Below, one piece after another: positions 22,654 to 33,256 of a DNA stretch of 64,000 nt. How positions within the stretch are numbered: position 1 is the stretch's first letter; every line of letters begins with the position of its first letter. The notes beneath the pieces are model-generated. The model was not told the DNA's origin. It saw only the letters and a list, made by a program, of their open reading frames with translations, and searched no databases. The translations under genes and the position numbers were made by a program. Source of the stretch: Ascochyta rabiei. Its lineage: Eukaryota > Ascomycota > Dothideomycetes > Pleosporales > Didymellaceae. The DNA lies in contig NC_082405.1 in the NCBI RefSeq assembly GCF_004011695.2, positions 2,479,001 to 2,543,000 of the forward strand, in the 5' to 3' direction.

Positions 22654-24992
22654 TCATGTCTCCCAATCCATGGCATCAGAAAGATTAGGGTTTTGCGCAA
22701 TCTCTGTGTTCTCAACCGACTGCGCCGGCACGTCTGCATCTAGATTGTCATCAGTGCCAGATGGGTCAGACCTTGAAGCGTCGTCGGGAATACCAAAGGC
22801 AGTGCTTTGCATAGCTGCATAGGCTCTCGGGTCGCGGGTGCGCAATTCCACCACTCCTGTCATTCTTTGCCTCGGCCGTTGTGCAACTTGGGAGGAGGTC
22901 GAAGATGCATCAGAATCTCCTGCAGATGCGTCACCAGCATTGCCCAACCGCCTTGGACGGATGTTAGGAGATGCTTTGCGTGGCTTACGGTTGGCAACAA
23001 ATCTGGCAGATGGGACTGGAGTGTGGAACTCTGCCCATGTAGCCTGGTACTCGGTCCATTTGCGCCAGTCATCGGCGCTCGTAGTGATGTTTCCCTGATC
23101 AGAAACACTTTCGTCCTCGGACGCGTCCCCGACCGGCGATTTCCTGTTTATGTAAGTAGAGAGGCCAAGGAGATTGCAAAGCGCCTCTTCCTCTTGCCGA
23201 CTGGCTTCCTGGTCAAAATGCTCAAGCGACCGAAAGTCTTGTATATGGTTTTGGTCTGCTTCTCCAGGTGCGATGCTCATGTTCCCATCTGTCGTAACCA
23301 AATTCGGGTGTTGTACATGTTCTGTAAAGTCGTCTTTCATTTCGTCAGAGGGAGCAGAATCATATTCTGATCCAACATCATCGGTCTCAAGCTCGGTGTC
23401 TGGATTGGAGAGCGAGAGGTGTTCCATGGGTAATGGAGTTCCACTGCGAGCAGCTCGTTGTCTGAAGGCCTCGTCACCGTCCGTGTCTGTAGCGGGACCA
23501 GAAGCATGTGCATCATTAGCAGGTGGTGCAGCCACGGCGTCGTACAGCCCAAGGATTTGCTCGGCTTGTTCCCACGAGATTTCACGTTGCTTGATCTTGA
23601 ACCTCGTAGTCCGTTGCTCATCAAACACTCGCACGTTGCAGCGCCTGGCAACACCGGTCCACCGCGAACGTGCGTTCCTCTTCAGGCCAAGTACATCAAT
23701 CGCTGACAGCACGTCTCGTGTCTTTACGAGTGGCATCACGCCTTTTTTGGTGCGACGACGTTGGGAGCGAAGACGCGAGGTGGCTTGCATGATGGCAGCC
23801 TGCATCAGGCGTTTCGTCACCGAGACGGCGAGGGTGTGGAAGTCGTTGAAGGCTGTGCGCAGTATTGAGGGCTCTGGGACTTGCTCGGAGGCATACGCAG
23901 ACCAATGGGGCCACGGCGAGGGTATGTCGGCAGAGCGGTTCATGAACAAGATCTTGGACAGTGAGAGCATGTTTTCAGCATGCAGCAAGGCGGCTTGTGG
24001 GATGGCGTGTACTATCGGTGGAGCTGTGGAGACGGCCAGCTCAGCGGGTTGCTCTTGCGCTCCCTCTACGTTTGGTGTCTGGGGGGTCAGGTCTATGTGG
24101 CGGGTGTCTTGGTGGAGAGACTTGTACTGGCAGACGACTTTCTTCTTCACGTGTGCACAATTGCCGCAGGGTACATTTCGGTCGCAGCGTATCTTGTGAA
24201 GCTTGCAACGCACGCAGGAGCTGCGGGTGGGTTAGCGTGTGTATCGCTCGTCGGCCGGGGTGTCAGGTGAGCATACCCTGCAATGCCCGGCCCTGCGCGC
24301 GGAGTGCCAGGCTCAGCTGGCGTTGTTGGACGAGTCGAAGCAGCGCGAGAAGGGCGGTTGATGGCGGCCTCGATGTCCTGGGCGAGGGCGGGCGTGATGA
24401 GCCAGTAGTGTCCGTAGCGCTCCTGCTCCTGCGCCACTTCGAACTGTTCCTGGTACCAGGCCAGTGCGTCAGCCACCACGTCGAGCTCTTCTGCGCACGC
24501 GTGGCCGAGCTCGATTGCTGCAGGAACGTCGCGCATGGTGAGGCCGAGGTTCTGTTGCTTGGTGGCCGCATCACCGAGCAGGAGCAGCAGCTCGCGTGTC
24601 TCGGTGGGGCTCTTGGTGCCAATGGCGCGTGCCACGCCCGGGACGTCGTCGCGGCCGAGTCGCTCGAGGGCTGCAAACAGGGTGGCCTGCTCCTGGGCGG
24701 ACCAGACGGAGGCGCCGTACTGTGTGCTGTAGTGCTGCACGCCCTCGGCGGGCTCGAAGCGGGCCGCTGCACGGCTCACATGCTCGTTGAAGAGCACGCG
24801 GTAGGCGTCGTTGTACTTGCCCTCGAGGGGGTATTTGCGCACACGCGAACGTTCGACCGACTCGGTTCGGCGTCGCTTGCGCGGGGTCGCTGGAGTGTGC
24901 GATCTCGACGGTCCGCGCGATGACGCACGAGAGTCCGGTGGTGTCTCGTTGTCGCTGGAACGCGGGTGGGACGACTCGTCTGCTGAGCTCAT
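22654..24992 (-). CDS. Rrn5-like UAF subunit: SANT, Zn2Cys6 and histone-fold-like domains
   Basis: A 760-residue nuclear protein in two exons, 24277-24992 and 22654-24220, with a 56-nt intron (GTATGC..CAG, branch GCTAACC). Near residues 95-140 is a SANT-like helix set, [19 protein letters not shown] followed by [16 protein letters not shown], as in yeast Rrn5 of the Pol I upstream activating factor. Directly after the intron is a Cys6 cluster with spacing C-x2-C-x6-C-x5-C-x2-C-x8-C ([13 protein letters not shown]...), a Zn(II)2Cys6 binuclear pattern. Later, a long helix ([19 protein letters not shown]) and the [15 protein letters not shown] turn look like alpha2-L2-alpha3 of a histone fold. 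The C-terminal half is acidic and disordered. It starts at ATG 24992, 305 bases from the divergent helicase gene. The Rrn5 assignment is by architecture; a sequence-specific zinc-cluster factor is the alternative. Confidence 0.78.
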
Positions 24993-25297
24993 CGTGGCTG
25001 CTGGGTGGTGGTGGGGGTAGAGGTCGAGGTCGTGTGCTCGCCGGGGAACACGGCAGCCGGGAGCACGTCCGAGTGGGGCAGCGTTTGCGTGGTGAAGATG
25101 AAGACAGCCATGGTCTCGGTGGTGAAGGGACGCAGCAGGCACAGGCACAGGCTCGGCACAGGCACAAACCGAAGTTTTGGTGGGGCCGTGGACCCTGGCC
25201 TGGACTGGAGACTGGACATGCCTCGGCGGGTGGCGTCATGGAGCGCGTCGAACAGGCAGCATGGCGACCGTGGTTCGCTCCTTTGCTGCACAACTCC
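24993..25297. other. Divergent promoter region, Rrn5-like / Irc3-like
   Basis: 305 bases separate the two start codons. Both coding frames run open into this spacer, so a longer N-terminus for either gene cannot be excluded (for example an ATG at 25238 for the helicase). No TATA box is seen. Confidence 0.45.
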
Positions 25298-27809
25298 ATG
25301 TTTCGCCGTGTCGGTCGCGCGCTGACACTCTGCAGGCAGCCGAGCCTTGCGTCTGTTCACACACCCATCAGACACGCGTCAAGAACACGTGCACCACTTG
25401 CTGTTGCCGCTCCCCTTCCTCCATCACCACCGCCACCACCTTCACCACCTTCATCACCTTCACCACCTTCATCACCTTCACCACCTTCATCACCTTCACC
25501 ACCTTCATCACCTTCACCACCTTCATCACCTTCATCACCTTCATCACCTTCACCACCTTCATCACCTTCACCACCTTCATCACCTTCACCACCTTCATCA
25601 CCTTCACCACCGCCACCACCTTCACCACCTTCATCACCTTCACCACCTTCATCACCTTCACCACCTTCATCACCTTCACCACCTTCATCACCTTCACCAC
25701 CTTCATCACCTTCACCACCTTCATCACCTTCACCACCTTCATCACCTTCATCACCTTCACCACCTTCATCACCTTCACCACCTTCACCACCTTCATCACC
25801 TTCACCACCTTCATCACCTTCATCACCTTCACCACCTTCACCACCTTCACCACCACCACCACCACCATCACCACCAATTACTGTCGCGCCTCCCAAGATA
25901 CAACTGCGCGAGTACCAGGAAGAATGCATCCAGGCCGTCCTCTCCTACCTGCATGCGGGCCATAAGCGCCTCGGTATCTCCCTGGCCACAGGGTCCGGCA
26001 AGACCGTCATCTTCACCCACCTCATCGACCGCATACCTGCCGTCGACGATGCCAGCCAAACCCTCATCCTCGCCCACCGACGCGAGCTGGTAGAGCAAGC
26101 TGCACGTCACTGCACCCTCGCCTACCCTGACAAGCATGTCGACATCGAGATGGGCAGCAACTGCGCTTCCGGTGCAGCAGACATAACCATTGCCTCGATA
26201 CAGAGCATCACCTCTGGCGACAGGTTGCGCAAGTTTGATCCATCACGCTACAAACTGGTGCTTGTCGACGAGGCACATCACATCGTCAGTCCAACCTACC
26301 TCGATGTCTTGGAGCACTTTGGTCTGCGCCATGCCTCGGACTGGAGCAGAGGCAATGTGCCCGCTCTCGTCGGCGTGTCTGCAACCTTCTCTCGTTTCGA
26401 CGGCAGAAAGCTGGGTGCTGTCATCGACCACATCGTTTACCATCGGTGCGTCCATCACACGCCTCTTGCCAGGAGACCCTGCTTACGCGAACAGCGACTA
26501 TGTGGACATGATCGAAGAGAATTGGCTTTCCGATGTCGTCTTCACTACAGTCGAGACCAAGGCTGACCTGACCAGAGTGGGCTCGAACGCGAATGGCGAT
26601 TTTCAAGCAGCAGCTCTGTCCAAAGTCATAAATACAACAGAGACCAACGAGCTTGTTGTCAAAACCTGGTCAGCGAAGGCGAAAGCTCGCTGCTCAACGC
26701 TCATCTTCTGCGTTGACTTGAGTCACGTCACAAACCTAACTCACAAGTTCCGGGAGTATGGCATCGATGCGCAATTCGTGACCGGCGACACACCGCCCAA
26801 AATCCGCAGCGCCAGAATAGACGCCTTCCGAAATGGAGACTTCCCCGTGCTTCTCAACTGTGGAGTCTTCACCGAGGGCACTGACATTCCAAACATCGAT
26901 TGTGTGCTTCTCGCGCGCCCGACAAAATCGCGCAACCTGCTTGTACAGATGATCGGACGAGGCATGCGTTTGCACAAGGGCAAAGAGAATTGTCACATCA
27001 TCGACATGGTTGCTGCACTAAGTACTGGCGTCGTGTCCACGCCGACGCTGTTCGGTCTCGATCCTGGTGAGATAGTAGATGAAGCAGACACGAAGCGTAT
27101 GGCTGAATTAAAAGAGAAAAAGGAGAGAAAGGAGACTGAGAAGCAGCACCAGCAGGAAACCACCGCACTGAAGCAACGGACTCTTTCAAGCAAGATGCCC
27201 GGTACCATCACCTTCACCGACTACGACTCTGTCCATGACCTCATCGCAGACACGTCTAGCGACCAGTACATTCGCAGACTCAGTCAATATGCTTGGGTTG
27301 GTGCTGGCGAAGGCAACTTCGTACTCACCACCAACAGCGGCAACTACATCATGATCGAGCCCTCTGGTACGGCGGAAGGTTGCTTCAAAGCCAAATACTA
27401 CCGGAGGTTGCCTCGAAGTGAGACGATAAAGAGCCCCTATGCTGCTCCCCGAGTGATCGCTGAAGGCGAATCTTTCGAACATGTCGTCCATGCTGCCGAC
27501 ACATACGCCAAGGACGTCTTTGAGCATATCTGGATTGCAAAAAATATGCCATGGCGTAGGAGTCCTGCATCACAAGCCCAAGTTGACTTCCTAAACAAGA
27601 CACGACCCAAAGAGGACCAGCTGAAGCCGCATGATCTTACCAAAGGTAAAGCAGGCGACATGATCACAAGAATCAAGCACGGGGTGAGAGGGCGATACGC
27701 CAGAGCTTCTTCGAAGCAGCGCGTTGAGACTCGAACCAAGGTGCGCGCTCAAACGCTGCAAGAGAAGCTTCAGGGTCAGGTCCGTGTAGGACCTCTTTCA
27801 CACATCTGA
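25298..27809 (+). CDS. Mitochondrial DEAH-type helicase (Irc3-like) with a Ser/Pro repeat
   Basis: An 820-residue superfamily-2 helicase. Exons are 25298-26445 and 26495-27809; the 49-nt intron (GTGCGT..CAG) joins DHIVYHR to [10 protein letters not shown]. The N-terminus, [20 protein letters not shown], is an arginine-rich amphipathic presequence typical of mitochondrial import, as for yeast Irc3, a helicase needed for mtDNA maintenance. It is followed by about 145 residues of Ser/Pro repeat, then the helicase core: Q-like [12 protein letters not shown], motif I ATGSGKT (about 232), motif II VDEAHH (about 323), motif III SATFSR, and motif [16 protein letters not shown] Lys/Glu-rich coiled segment and a conserved C-terminal domain follow. 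Fungal relatives lack such a long repeat as far as I know. Confidence 0.86.
25437..25870 (+). repeat. In-frame minisatellite of CCTTCACCA/CCTTCATCA units
   Basis: About 430 bases built almost wholly from 9-base units CCTTCACCA and CCTTCATCA, mostly alternating as an 18-base unit, with occasional local changes such as CCGCCACCA. Every unit is a multiple of three, so the helicase frame is kept, giving Ser/Pro repeats. The other plus frames read Thr/Phe/Ile and His/Leu, and all remain open, as do minus frames reading Asp/Glu/Gly or Met/Lys/Val; these are by-products of the repeat. Confidence 0.93.
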
Positions 27810-28312
27810 AGCAGTGTGTAGTCATCCTCGGAGCTCATTCGAGGTTACATGCTTTAGTTCCCAAGCTGAGAGTCGGTTGAAGAATTGTATCACATCGTAA
27901 GCTCGCCGATTCGCAGCACGGCCAACGACTGCAATCAAGCTGCTTCGAGTTGCAACCTATCTGCAGTCAGCCGCCTCACAAGACCTCAACCCATACATAC
28001 GATGCGAAGGCGATTGTGCAAGCAGCTGCTGATCACGACGCCATCATCTCTTTGCTTGACGAGCGTGTCCGAAAAGAAGGCACTTCTCTGGTTCAGTCCA
28101 GATATTACCTGTGGGCCAATGAACAGACAATGCCCTGCTGTTCTTCGCTCCTAGGAAGCTGTCCTCGCCATCAGACCGAACTCAAATCTAGGCGAAGTGT
28201 GCGTATATTCGTCTTCTGTCTGGTGTCGCGATACGCTCAGTGCGTTGGGGTCTGTCAGGACGTGATTGCCGCTCCTTGTGGCCGACGCTTGTTCGTTGGT
28301 GTCCGCGAACGC

Positions 28313-28320
28313 CCGCGGAG
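28313..28320 (-). promoter_or_regulatory. NirA/NIT4-type site (CTCCGCGG)
   Basis: An exact match to CTCCGHGG on the minus strand (CCGCGGAG as printed), about 970 bases upstream of niaD. The nitrate-specific activator NirA binds this sequence in Aspergillus. The distance is on the long side; a one-mismatch copy (CTCCGCGA) sits nearer at 28977-28984. Confidence 0.45.
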
Positions 28321-28769
28321 AACCAGTGCTCAGCGCAACTTCATCTTAACGGAGACCACACCGTCCCACTGAACTTTTGACATGCTATCGCTCGACCGAG
28401 TTTGACCTTGGATGCTACTCTTTGACGCATTGAAAATGCATAAAGGCTGGCATTGTAGCGGTCTGAATGGTTCTCGTTCGCCATGATCAATTCACATGGG
28501 ACTCTCTGTTCGTGCACCAGTCCACGAAGATCTGCTATGAGACGACGGTCGCACAACCGCTTCGCATGTTGAGCGCTAAGACGTGCAACCGCGGATTATC
28601 AAAGTGCCGTGAGGGGGTTTCGCAAATCTGTCTCTTTCGTCCGACACTCGGTGAAGGGAGACGTGCAGTTCAAGTATCTCCGCTGCATGTCTGGAGACCT
28701 TCTGTCGGAAGCTAGACCCCCACATGGGCACGGAGTTGAGGCGCCAGGAACGCTGCTTAGCCGCATGTA

Positions 28770-29092
28770 TGATAGTTAGGGCTGCTCGCCACACATTTCG
28801 GGCACTAGGCCTGAAACGGTCCCAAAGATAAGGATGCATATCAACCACAGATCAGCGCACAGCATTGCATTTCTCCAGGTCTGGCTATCTGACCTGATGA
28901 CGGCATGCGGGATTTGACAATTCAATTTGTTGCCGCGGCCTGCAGGTCTCTACGAGATCGAAACTTGTTGTGGCTTCTCCGCGATCTCGATTGCTACAGG
29001 AGAAATGTAAGAACATGACGAGCACGGGTGTGTCTGTGGTGGGACGATTGACTAGACTATTGGTCTTTTGTGATTTTGGTCCAGCGCTATCT
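28770..29092. promoter_or_regulatory. Cluster of four HGATAR (AreA/NIT2) motifs upstream of niaD
   Basis: TGATAG at 28770-28775, AGATAA at 28826-28831, and CTATCT (AGATAG on the minus strand) at 28885-28890 and 29087-29092. AreA-type GATA factors bind this core to relieve nitrogen repression. Short motifs occur by chance, but four in 320 bases before a nitrate reductase fit expectation. Confidence 0.5.
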
Positions 29093-29286
29093 TGCTACAT
29101 TGGCCTCAATTCCATTCGACGTGGGTCTTCTATTGCCGTCTTCCTTTTCGGTTCCTTGGAATATCAGTGTTGTCTCACAAGCATCTGGTCGGACAACCTG
29201 CTTACGAGCACGATACTCTCACTGCATCCTTTGTGCTTGATTTTCGCCATATACCCCTCTTTTTTCTTTAATTCCCATCACACACC

Positions 29287-32059
29287 ATGAGCGAAGCAGC
29301 GCAAAAAGCAGGGGTTCCTCTTCTTCCCCCAACAGAAGTCCAACCAAAAGCTCAAGCGGCGTCCGTGCCCGTGCAACTACCGCCTTCCCCTCCAGAGACA
29401 GACTTCGATAGTGATGAGAGCAAGTCGACGACTTCAACAGCACCGACAGAACTTGACGTACCACTACCTCCACCCTCACACCCGCAGCAGGTCTTAGACG
29501 TCGATAAGCCAACACCTGACGCACACGTCCCAAGAGACCCCAGGCTTATCCGACTTACTGGCGTGCATCCATTCAACGTTGAAGCACCTCTTAGTGACCT
29601 ATACAATGAAGGCTTCTTGACGAGTCCTGACCTTTTCTACGTGCGAAACCACGGTGCGGTACCCGAAGTCCAGGACGAGGAATGCTTGGACTGGGAATTC
29701 TCGGTAGAAGGGTATGTCAAATCAGCAATGTCCTAAACAGAATCTAACATATGTGCAGTCTTGTACAAAACCCGCTGAAAATTACATTGCGAGATCTACT
29801 TCAAGAATACCAGAACGTGACATACCCCATCACCCTAGTCTGTGCAGGAAACAGGCGAAAGGAACAGAATGTCGTACGAAAGAGCAAGGGATTTTCGTGG
29901 GGTCCAGCTGGTGTGTCTACGGCACTCTTCACAGGTGTTGTCATGAGAGATGTCATTGAACGTGCGAAGCCTCTTCGGAAGGCCAAGTATGTGTGTATGG
30001 AGGGAGCAGACAAGCTTGTGAGTCGCCCGTGGTCGATAACGACATGAAGGCTAACCAAACATAGCCCAACGGGTACTATGGTACGTCCGTGAAACTGAAC
30101 TGGGTTATGGATCCCAACAGAGGCATTATGCTTGCCCACAAGATGAACGGTGACGCTTTAACACCAGATCATGGAAAGCCACTGCGAGCAGTCATTCCAG
30201 GGCAGATTGGCGGAAGAAGTGTCAAATGGCTGAAACGACTCATCGTGACAGCCGAGCCTAGCGATAACTGGTACCACATCTACGACAACAGAGTGCTGCC
30301 TACCATGGTAGACCCAGATGAATCAGCTAAAAACCCGAAATGGTGGATGGACGAGCGCTACGCCATTTACGACCTTTCTCCTAACGCAGCGATCGCCTTC
30401 CCTGCACACGAGGAGAAGCTCAGCATTGCGTCTGCTCCAATCACATACAACGTCCGAGGCTACGCCTACAGTGGCGGAGGACGTCGCATCACCCGCTGTG
30501 AAGTTTCTCTCGACAAGGGCAAGACATGGCGTCTCGCCAACATCGATTACGCAGAGGATCGATACCGTGCATACGAGGATAAAAATCTTTTCGGGGGGCG
30601 CCTCGACATGGATTGGCGAGAGACGTCATTCTGCTGGTGTTTCTGGAATCTCGACATTGCTATTAGCGAATTGAAGGACACCAGCGACATACTTGTCAGA
30701 GCCATGGACGAAGCCATGTGCATCATGCCTCGCGACATGTACTGGAGCGTCCTCGGTATGATGAACAACCCTTGGTTCCGCATCGTCGTCCATAATGAGC
30801 ACGGTACGCTTCGCTTCGAGCACCCCACACAACCTGCGCTCATGCCTGGCGGATGGATGGAGCGCGTGAAAAAGTCAGGTGGCAACTTGACGAATGGTCA
30901 CTGGGGTGAGATGATGGCTGGCGAAGAACCAGAATCCGCCGCAATCGAAGAAGTCAAGGAGATCAAGATGACGAAAGACGGTGTTGACAAAGTCGTCGAC
31001 CTGGAGGAATTGAAGCAACACGACAAAGCAGACAGTCCTTGGTTTGTAGTCAACGGCGAAGTCTACGACGGCACCGCTTTCCTCGAAGGCCACCCAGGTG
31101 GAGCTCAAAGCATCATCAGCGCAGCCGCTCTCGATGCTACAGACGAGTTTATGGCGATCCACAGCGAGACTGCCAAAGCTATGATGCCAGACTATCACAT
31201 TGGCACTCTCGACGAAGCATCGCGCGAGACCCTCGAGTCAGGCGAACCCACGCTTGAATCCAACGAGCCGCGTCCTGTCTTCCTCGACTCCCGTGTCTGG
31301 CACAAGGTTCTGCTGCATTCCAAGAAAATGGTGTCATGGGACACACGAATTTTTACCTTCAAGCTCGACCACGAAACTCAAGCCCTCGGTCTCCCCACAG
31401 GCCAGCACCTGATGATCCGCCTGCGCGATCCCGTGACAAGAGAGGCCATCATCCGCTCCTACACGCCCATCTCCGAGACCAGCATGCTCGGCCACGTCGA
31501 CATCCTAATCAAGGTGTACGCCGACACGCCCGAGAAAGTCGGCGGCAAGATGACGAAAGCACTCGACGCGATCCCGACAGGGCACTGGGTTGACATGAAA
31601 GGCCCTATCGGAAAATTCGAGTACCTTGGCAAAGGACTCTGCGCCGTAAACGGTCACGAGCGGAACGTCAACAAGTTCATAATGATCTGCGGCGGCAGCG
31701 GAATCACGCCCATCTTCCAAGTCCTGAGGGCCATCATGCAGGATAAGGCCGATGCTACCAACTGCACACTGCTCAACGGGAACAGGCTGATTGAGGACAT
31801 ACTTTGCAAGGAGGATCTGGATGCTTTTGCCAAGGACAACGAGGATAGGTGCGAGATTCTGTACACACTCACACAAGGATCGGACGACTGGCAGGGTCTG
31901 AGAGGAAGGATCGCGGCGCCGTTGCTGGAGCAGCACTGCCAGCAGACGGAGCCAGGCGATACTATGGTACTGGTGTGTGGACCAGAGCCGCTTGAGAAGA
32001 GCGTCAAGAGCTGGCTACTGGGCGCTGGATGGGCCGAGGAAGATTTGTTGTTCTTTTAA
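29287..32059 (+). CDS. niaD: Nitrate reductase [NADPH]
   Basis: Reduces nitrate to nitrite in the cytosol. Exons are 29287-29711, 29759-30017 and 30065-32059 (two 47-nt introns with CTAAC-type branches), encoding 892 residues. After a Pro-rich N-terminal tail of about 75 residues comes the sulfite-oxidase-fold molybdopterin domain with the Mo-ligand Cys in LVCAGNRRKEQN (about 170) and the dimerisation domain. A cytochrome b5 domain has its haem histidines in EGHPGGAQ (about 571) and FMAIHSE (about 593). The C-terminal FAD/NADPH reductase shows IIRSYTPIS for FAD, CGGSGITPI for NADPH, and the terminal VCGPEPLEKSV with the conserved Cys. Length and domain order match fungal niaD/nit-3. It is followed on the same strand by niiA 1.2 kb downstream. 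Confidence 0.97.
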
Positions 32060-32640
32060 AGATGTGTTTGTTGAATTGGAAAGGGTATAGGGTTTAGGAT
32101 GGCAGGCGTTTAGGTCATTCATCAGGAGGTATAGGTTGGGCATACATCGGAAAGGCGTTTGTGGTAACATCATGAGGCACATTTCGCTGTTCTACTTCTC
32201 TACATCCAAACCACGAATATTTACTCAAGTCTCCCCGCACCCAAAAAATCCTCGCTCTGTTCCCTGTAGAACACGCCCTCTATTTTCAATGAATGCAATG
32301 CGACCGTCGTCAAGTCTTCAACTACCGCGCCAAACAGGCTAGCACGTTTGGTTGTTATCTTTCCAGGGTCCCAACAGCACGACCTCGCCACACCAACCAC
32401 GCATCTCTCTCGATCGCCCCCAGCTCCAGCAGTACGCATCTCGATGCCGCAAGCAACGCCACACTGATCTGCACAATGACACACCCCGGAGTCTCGCCAT
32501 GCCTGAAGCGCATCTCCGCCAGCACGTCCTTATCAGGACATGGAGACGGCCCACGCTTCTTGGCTCCACCGAAACCTCGCGTCCTTATCAGCCGACGCGT
32601 CCGTGCGCGCTCCACTAGCAGCGCACCTTTAACACTGCGT

Positions 32641-32648
32641 CTCCGTGG
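32641..32648 (+). promoter_or_regulatory. NirA/NIT4-type site (CTCCGTGG)
   Basis: An exact CTCCGHGG match about 615 bases upstream of the niiA start. HGATAR motifs at 32530-32535 and 32585-32590 lie within about 110 bases, the usual close pairing of NirA and AreA sites. Confidence 0.5.
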
Positions 32649-32961
32649 AAGTTCGCGACCGTTGGATGATTGAATTGTCAAGTTGCTGATTCGGCCACTG
32701 CGATCCTGGTATCACGCCTCTGACGATGGCCTTCTGGGCCTGCTGGGACGGAGGGGCTAGAGAATGGCGATCAACCCGCTTTGCTGAGTCGCTACATGCA
32801 TTTCCGACACGCGCCGCGGGGTACGTTGGATATGCGGCTGATTGGTAGATGGGCATTGTGGTCAGAGACGTTCGCGGTGCTAATCGAGGGTTTGGCTATG
32901 GCGGGCGCGGGAGTTCGCGTTGTTGACGCTTGCTAGAGGGGGGTCTACGGGGGATGTCGTG

Positions 32962-32969
32962 CCACGGAG
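32962..32969 (-). promoter_or_regulatory. NirA/NIT4-type site (CTCCGTGG on minus strand)
   Basis: Printed as CCACGGAG, about 290 bases before the niiA ATG, with a GATA motif (33006-33011) 37 bases away. It is the best placed of the three exact sites for direct control of niiA. Confidence 0.55.
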
Positions 32970-33256
32970 TTGTCTTGCGCTGAGGTATCAGAGGGTGTGT
33001 GTGGCCTATCATGGTGTTGCTTTTACACAAGTGTGCTACGCTTGGGTTCCTGGTTCGAGGGTATCTCCCTACGTTTTCCTAGTTCATCGTTTCTTGCTCT
33101 CTATATTCTCTCGTCCTCTATCCTATACCCTTTTCACCTTCCAAGCATACCTGAGTCGCAAACATATCCCATGTCTTGCGGAACCACATCAACACCCTAG
33201 TCCTTGCGAACAAAACCGTCCCAGCTCGGGAGAGCTTCACACAACAATCAGCCAAG

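Larger units (their letters stand above)
27810..29286. other. Long upstream region of niaD
   Basis: About 1.5 kb with no supported gene; ORFs up to about 140 codons (27950-28372) have no domains. It contains one exact NirA-type site and four HGATAR motifs (28770-28775, 28826-28831, 28885-28890, 29087-29092), consistent with a nitrogen-regulated promoter. Confidence 0.5.
32060..33256. other. niaD-niiA intergenic region
   Basis: 1.2 kb between the two nitrate genes, with no supported gene. It carries two exact NirA-type sites (32641-32648 and 32962-32969) and four HGATAR motifs on the minus strand (32355-32360, 32530-32535, 32585-32590, 33006-33011). This is likely the niiA promoter. Confidence 0.55.

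Noticed and set aside
25357..25929. Long open frames on both strands over the helicase repeat
   Set aside because: They arise because the 9-base unit has no stop in most frames; their products are pure repeats, and the helicase frame explains the region.
27950..28372. 140-codon ORF between the helicase and niaD
   Set aside because: Composition is irregular, there is no domain, and it overlaps the likely niaD upstream regulatory region.
33040..33075. GGTTCGA-like sequence suggesting a tRNA T-loop
   Set aside because: No matching acceptor, D or anticodon arms could be folded around it.
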